From: Anaerolineae bacterium
Lineage (GTDB): Bacteria > Chloroflexota > Anaerolineae > Aggregatilineales > Phototrophicaceae
DNA length: 64,000 nucleotides
Assembly: GCA_022823945.1 (NCBI GenBank)
Contig: JAJEBK010000024.1
Span: forward strand, 1-64,000
Reading direction: 5' to 3'
Shown: in pieces, positions 60,346 to 64,000 of the stretch
Position numbering within the stretch: the first letter of the stretch is position 1
How the letters are laid out: each line of letters opens with the position of its first letter
Notes under the pieces: generated by a model
Seen by the model: only the letters and a program-made list of their open reading frames with translations
What the model was told of the DNA's origin: nothing
The model's database searches: none
Program-made: the position numbers and the translations under genes

Positions 60346-60486
60346 TATCCCCAGCTTGCGCTTGCCATGGCTTCGGCCTCTAAGGCGAGACCACTGCATC
60401 GCTTGCATTCGCTATCGTCCATGTATGGCGCTGCCGGACAAAGGGCTGTCCCACAGCGCCAGTTATTCTGTTCTTCGAGGCACCGT

Positions 60487-61719
60487 TTAGCCTTCGAATG
60501 TATCCCAGGTTTCCCAGAGTTGGTCCAGGTCTTCCTGGATTACCGGCGCAATTTCATCAAGCGCTTCTTGGGCGGGTATGCCGTCTTCGATCATTAAGCT
60601 ATTCAAGGTTTCGCTTATGTGACCGTAGGCATTCCAGACCGTCGGCACAAAGACGGTGGAGCGTCCCAGTTGGATCGCCGCCAGCAATTCCTGGCGACCC
60701 TCGCTGCCCTGCGCCCAGTTCAATTCTTCCGCCATGCGCATATTCAGCGGCAGTCCACCTCCCTCGGCGCGCAAACGATTGCCCTCGGTGCCCCAGAAGA
60801 GAACAAACTGTAGCGCCTCTACCAGGTTATCGCTGCCACTGAGCGCCATCAATTCGTCTGATCCCGTATAGACCCAAGGCGCTTGGCCTTCCTCTTCCAC
60901 CGGATTTGGCGCTGCGCCCCAATTGATCCCGGACGCTTCCAGCAGAGGCTGGGCAATCGGGCTGTCTTCAACGGACATGCCCAGTTGGCCAGCTGCCAGC
61001 ATATCCACAGAGGAGTTGCCCACCAGGCTGAGGTCGGCCCCCGAAAGCACACTGTCGCTGCCGTGCATATCGGCGACAACCTGATAGAAATGGGCAGTTG
61101 CCTCGTCATTCACATAACCAATGACGTTGCGCCCATCGTCACTGAAATAATGGGCGGGTTCCATCCACCAGGGCTGCGGTAGCGTCGCGCCCCAAACACG
61201 TTCCGACATATCATCGCTGTACATGGACAACTGCTCGGCGGCATCTGCATATTCGTCTATTGTCATCGGCTCTGTGGGCGATGGATGCGGGATGCCAGCG
61301 GCATCAAACAGATCCTTGTTGTAGAACAAGTTGTAGCCGGCGGTGAATGTGCCCAGGCAGTACACTTGGCCATCCAACGTGCAGTTTCTCGATACCGCGC
61401 CGGCGTTGTAGTCTTCGATTTCCACGCCCGCAGCCGCCAAGGTCTCGTCGATTGGCGCGACCAACCCAGCCCTGATCCAGCGGATAACATAGGGGAAAGC
61501 CAGATCGGGCGGTTGCCCGGCCAGGAAGGCTGTGTCGACTTTGGTAACATATTCACCTTCGGGCACATCGGTAATCTGTACCTTGATGTTCGGATGCGCG
61601 GCTTCGAAGGCTTCGACCACTGACGGCAAGAAACCAGTGCCGTCCAAAAACATCCACAGGTCAAGCGTAACTTCTTCGTCCTGTGCGATTGCCGTTCCAA
61701 AAGAGAAACTCAACAGCAT
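60487..61719 (-). CDS. ABC transporter substrate-binding protein (family 1), fructoside importer; signal peptide interrupted
   Basis: About 410 residues from the internal ATG at 61719. The mature part is normal for family 1 (EVTLDLWMFLDGTGFLPSVV, LAFPYVIRWIRAGLVAPIDE, NLFYNKDLFDAAGIPHPSPT). The expected start is the ATG at 61761, which has AAGGAAAAGGAA before it and begins M-T-R-F-A, but codon 6 is TGA. After the TGA the frame continues as VIFLTATAMLLSFSFGTAIA, a good signal-peptide core. Only a start at the internal ATG gives a product, with a shortened export signal (MLLSFSFGTAIAQ). Either a recent nonsense mutation or a sequence error. Confidence 0.85.
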   Translation of the reverse strand: MLLSFSFGTAIAQDEEVTLDLWMFLDGTGFLPSVVEAFEAAHPNIKVQITDVPEGEYVTKVDTAFLAGQPPDLAFPYVIRWIRAGLVAPIDETLAAAGVEIEDYNAGAVSRNCTLDGQVYCLGTFTAGYNLFYNKDLFDAAGIPHPSPTEPMTIDEYADAAEQLSMYSDDMSERVWGATLPQPWWMEPAHYFSDDGRNVIGYVNDEATAHFYQVVADMHGSDSVLSGADLSLVGNSSVDMLAAGQLGMSVEDSPIAQPLLEASGINWGAAPNPVEEEGQAPWVYTGSDELMALSGSDNLVEALQFVLFWGTEGNRLRAEGGGLPLNMRMAEELNWAQGSEGRQELLAAIQLGRSTVFVPTVWNAYGHISETLNSLMIEDGIPAQEALDEIAPVIQEDLDQLWETWDTFEG

Positions 61720-61743
61720 TGCAGTGGCTGTCAGAAAGATAAC

Positions 61744-61746
61744 TCA
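61744..61746 (-). other. TGA codon inside the expected signal peptide
   Basis: Minus-strand codon 6 after the well-placed ATG at 61761 is TGA. A single G (TGG, Trp) would restore a complete signal peptide. All other genes here use TGA as an ordinary stop, so recoding is unlikely. Confidence 0.8.
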
Positions 61747-61761
61747 GGCAAAGCGGGTCAT

Positions 61762-61999
61762 TTCCTTTTCCTTTCTTCGTCAACGAGATACATGATTATT
61801 CGTACAGGCCATCTGGTTTTCAAGCAAATAATCCTCCCATTTCCTACCTTGGCTTCGAAAGGGAATTATACCTCAATAGTAGGCTATGAGTGGGGAAATA
61901 TCACCAAGCTGGTGGGAATGACGGTACTTGCAGGAGCCTGTGCAGAACAAGCGGAAGTAAACCGCTGTCTGCTATTCGATGCAATTCGCTAATTGCTGA
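61762..61999. other. Gap between the fructoside importer and gatA
   Basis: No gene recognised. On the minus strand TATAAT (61870-61865) is a candidate -10 box for the importer operon, about 104 bases before the ATG; no good -35 box was seen at the right distance. A short open frame on the plus strand (from 61792) has no ribosome-binding site or recognisable content. Confidence 0.4.
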
Positions 62000-63460
62000 T
62001 TATGTCAATGCAGGTTTGCGCAGATGCCAGTCGGTCGCTTCTTGATATGCACATCCGATGCGCAGCATACGCGCTTCGTCAAAAGGCGCGCCCAGCAGCT
62101 GCAAACCGATCGGCAGTCCCGCTTCGTCAAAGCCACAGGGCAAGCTCAAGCCACAGAGGCCCGCCAGATTCGCCGAGATTGTCAACACATCAGCCAGGAT
62201 CATGCGCAGCGGGTCATCCATCACTTCGCCAAAGCGGAAAGCCGTGGTCGGCGCGACCGGCGCAAGCAGCGCATCCACTTGCGCGAACAGAGCGTCAAAG
62301 TCGCGGCGGATCAATGTGCGCACCGCCTGCGCCTTGCCATAATAGGCATCGTAATAGCCAGCCGAAAGCGTATACGTACCCAGCATGATGCGGCGTTTGG
62401 CTTCTTCGCCAAAACCAGCGCCGCGCGTCTTTTTGTAGCTATCGATGAGGTCGCTGCCCTCCACGCGCGCGCCAAAACGAACGCCGTCAAAGCGAGCGAG
62501 GTTGGCGCTGGCTTCAGCCATGGCGATGATGTAATAGGCGGGCAAGCAATACTCGGCATGTGCCAGGCTGACCTCGCGCACTTCCGCGCCCAGACTCTGC
62601 AATTGATCCGCCGCCGCCCGAACAGCTCGCTCAACTTCTGGCTGCAAACCCTCGGCGAAGTACTCGGCAGGCAAGCCGATCTTCAAGCCGCGGAGTTCGC
62701 CCTGCATCTCCGTCAGGTAATCCGGCACAGGCGCTGGCATGCTGGTGGAATCCAGCGGGTCGTGCCCGGCGATGACCGCCATGACGCGCGCCACATCCTC
62801 GACGCTGCGGGCGAAAGGACCTGTCTGGTCGAATGACGAGCCATAGGCGATCAGTCCATACCGCGAAACGCGTCCATAGCTGGGCTTCAAAGCCGAAATG
62901 CCACAGAAAGACGCGGGCTGGCGGATGCTGCCGCCGGTGTCGCTGCCCAGGCTGGCCATCACCATATTCGCCGCGACCGCCGCCGCGCTGCCGCCACTGC
63001 TGCCGCCGGGCACATGCTCGCTGTTCCAGGGGTTGCGCGTCGGGAAGTAGCCGCTGTTTTCGGTGGACGAGCCCATGGCGAATTCGTCCATGTTGAGTTT
63101 GCCCAGCAACACCGCGCCCGCTTCTTTCAAGCGCGCCACGGCCGTCGCGTCAAAAAGCGGCACATAGCCCTGCAAGATGCGCGAGCCGCAGGTCGTTTCG
63201 ATACCTTGGGTAGAAAGCACATCTTTCAGCGCGATGGGGATGCCCAGCAGCGGGCGTTCGTCGCCATTGGCGCGGGCATTATCAGCGGCGCGCGCCTGCT
63301 CCAGCGCAATCTCGGGCGTCACCTTGATAAAAGCGCGGATGGCTGAATCATGCCGATCGATCTGCTGCAAATGCGCCTGGCACAAGTCCAGCGCCGAGAT
63401 CTCGCCGGACTGCATTTTCTGCAGGGCATCGCTAATTGTCAGTCGCGTCAAATCTGCCAT
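62000..63460 (-). CDS. gatA: Glutamyl-tRNA(Gln)/aspartyl-tRNA(Asn) amidotransferase subunit A
   Basis: 486 residues from ATG 63460; ten further residues upstream are possible. Amidase-signature enzyme with the full Ser-cisSer-Lys triad: Lys79 in IALKD, Ser154 in PGGSSGGS and Ser178 in SDTGGSIRQPAS, the same numbering as Staphylococcus aureus GatA. It hydrolyses glutamine and passes ammonia to GatB to correct misacylated tRNA. LGKLNMDEFAMGSSTENS is also typical of GatA. gatB and gatC are not adjacent in the window. Confidence 0.95.
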   Translation of the reverse strand: MADLTRLTISDALQKMQSGEISALDLCQAHLQQIDRHDSAIRAFIKVTPEIALEQARAADNARANGDERPLLGIPIALKDVLSTQGIETTCGSRILQGYVPLFDATAVARLKEAGAVLLGKLNMDEFAMGSSTENSGYFPTRNPWNSEHVPGGSSGGSAAAVAANMVMASLGSDTGGSIRQPASFCGISALKPSYGRVSRYGLIAYGSSFDQTGPFARSVEDVARVMAVIAGHDPLDSTSMPAPVPDYLTEMQGELRGLKIGLPAEYFAEGLQPEVERAVRAAADQLQSLGAEVREVSLAHAEYCLPAYYIIAMAEASANLARFDGVRFGARVEGSDLIDSYKKTRGAGFGEEAKRRIMLGTYTLSAGYYDAYYGKAQAVRTLIRRDFDALFAQVDALLAPVAPTTAFRFGEVMDDPLRMILADVLTISANLAGLCGLSLPCGFDEAGLPIGLQLLGAPFDEARMLRIGCAYQEATDWHLRKPALT

Positions 63461-63543
63461 GGCTGCCGTCCGCCGCTCTTTATCGCGCAACCATCATAGC
63501 AGACTGGCAGCCGCATTACGCCCCTCTTTCGCGCCACGCGACC

Positions 63544-63645
63544 TACCCCACCCCCGGCCCCTCCCCGAAGCATCAGGGAGGGGAGAATTGACTAGAAATC
63601 TCGCCAAAACATCCCTCCATTGCTATGGGGGGACCGAGGGGGGTT
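63544..63645. repeat. Paired GC-rich intergenic hairpins (copy 7), entering the coaE 3' end
   Basis: CCCCACCCCCGGCCCCTCCC with CATCAGGGAGGGGAG (63546-63585), then ATCCCTCCATTGC with TATGGGGGGACCGAGGGGGG (63610-63643). It is copy 3 in the reverse order. The last arm encodes the final residues of the coaE product (PPSVPP) and its stop region. Confidence 0.72.
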
Positions 63646-64000
63646 GCATTTTGTGCCAGGCCGCCACGACCTGCGCGCGCGTCTCGGCGAGCGAGCCAGC
63701 GTTGCGAATGATCACATCCGCCGCGGCCAGCTTTTCAGCCTGGCTATTTTGCGCGGCGATGCGCTGCTGTGCCTGCGCTTTTGTCATGCCCCGCTGCTCG
63801 ACCAAGCGCGAAAGCTGGCTGGCTGGCGGCGCATCCACCACCCAGACGGCATCGACAGCCTCGCGCAGCGCGCCTTCCAGCAGCTTTATGGCTTCAATGA
63901 CAACTACATCGGACTCGGCAGCGCGCACCAGAGTCTCAATGCGCCTCCGCACAGCCGGATGGGTGATGGCTTCCAACTGGCGCAGAGAGGCGGGCTCTGA
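63623..64000 (-). CDS. coaE: Dephospho-CoA kinase, C-terminal part (cut by window edge)
   Basis: At least 126 residues; the N-terminus with the Walker A motif lies beyond base 64000. The visible part has EPASLRQLEAITHPAVRRRI, VVVIEAIKLLEGALREAVDA (E-A-I-K-L-L-E replaces the usual D-I-P-L-L-F-E), WVVDAPPASQLSRLVEQRGM and AQNSQAEKLAAADVIIRNAG, the normal order for CoaE. It phosphorylates dephospho-CoA in the last step of CoA synthesis. The final six or so residues are encoded by a dispersed GC-rich repeat. Confidence 0.9.
   Translation of the reverse strand, partial: SEPASLRQLEAITHPAVRRRIETLVRAAESDVVVIEAIKLLEGALREAVDAVWVVDAPPASQLSRLVEQRGMTKAQAQQRIAAQNSQAEKLAAADVIIRNAGSLAETRAQVVAAWHKMQPPSVPP

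Noticed and set aside
61744..61746. TGA read as tryptophan or selenocysteine
   Set aside because: TGA ends many other genes in the window, and no SECIS-like hairpin follows; a mutation or sequence error is simpler.
1..64000. CRISPR array
   Set aside because: Repeated elements found are hairpins and quasi-repeats without regular spacer lengths; no cas genes.
1..64000. tRNA, rRNA or riboswitch genes
   Set aside because: No cloverleaf with a conserved T-loop, no rRNA core sequence and no known aptamer core was recognised by eye; a covariance scan was not possible.

Overview
The window looks like part of a chromosome from an uncultured Chloroflexota-type (Anaerolineae-like) heterotroph. This is an inference from three things: the fairly GC-rich coding sequence, the gene content (many ATPase-less carbohydrate ABC importers, ADP-ribosylglycohydrolase and SnoaL-like proteins, Gfo/Idh/MocA, DHDPS-family and PfkB-family enzymes), and the dense GC-rich intergenic hairpins. 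No rRNA, tRNA or CRISPR array was seen. Only gatA and coaE are clear housekeeping genes; almost everything else serves uptake and breakdown of organic substrates.

Layout. 1-0.7 kb: tail of an IS5-like transposase, a small secreted Cys-rich protein and a terminator that directly abuts a 5'-truncated peptide-type ABC binding protein. 0.7-7.6 kb: that ABC system (two permeases), a DHDPS-family lyase, an oligogalacturonate-lyase-like (PL22-type) propeller and a Gfo/Idh/MocA protein, suggesting use of a pectin-like or uronide substrate. 7.8-15.6 kb: a LacI regulator with a perfect palindromic operator, a sugar-type ABC importer (binding protein, two permeases) and three tandem two-domain SnoaL-like proteins; this is the best candidate for an undescribed pathway. 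15.9-28.5 kb: a nucleoside uptake and breakdown region (BMP-family binding protein, ATPase, two unusual permeases, two nucleoside hydrolases, PfkB kinase, YjbQ protein, ADP-ribosylglycohydrolase) with an orphan DNA methyltransferase inside the transporter operon.

28.7-37.8 kb: mixed accessory region with an M42-like peptidase, palindromic repeats, a methyltransferase-HNH nuclease fusion, an AT-richer patch with a DUF2188 gene and an unknown gene, a SIS sugar isomerase, a secreted SH3-HNH nuclease, a PfkB-like protein with GAGN instead of GAGD, and asparagine synthase. 38.0-43.5 kb: an operon of class III aminotransferase, amidohydrolase, SDR, double ferritin-like protein and DHDPS-family lyase.

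43.5-57.1 kb: two divergent operons around a FadR-type GntR regulator with near-consensus back-to-back promoters and a consensus FadR operator. The leftward arm has Gfo/Idh, SDR and HpcH-type aldolase. The rightward arm has GntR, an ABC importer, an unknown protein, a DAO-type oxidoreductase, an aldo/keto reductase, a D-threonine-aldolase-like PLP enzyme and an ADP-ribosylglycohydrolase fused to binding modules. 57.1-61.8 kb: a leftward beta-fructosidase (GH32) and its ABC importer, whose binding protein has a TGA codon inside the expected signal peptide. 62.0-64.0 kb: gatA and the end of coaE.

None of the three sugar importers nor the peptide importer carries its own ATPase gene here, so they probably share ATPases encoded elsewhere. 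Coordinates follow the best ribosome-binding site where one is visible.
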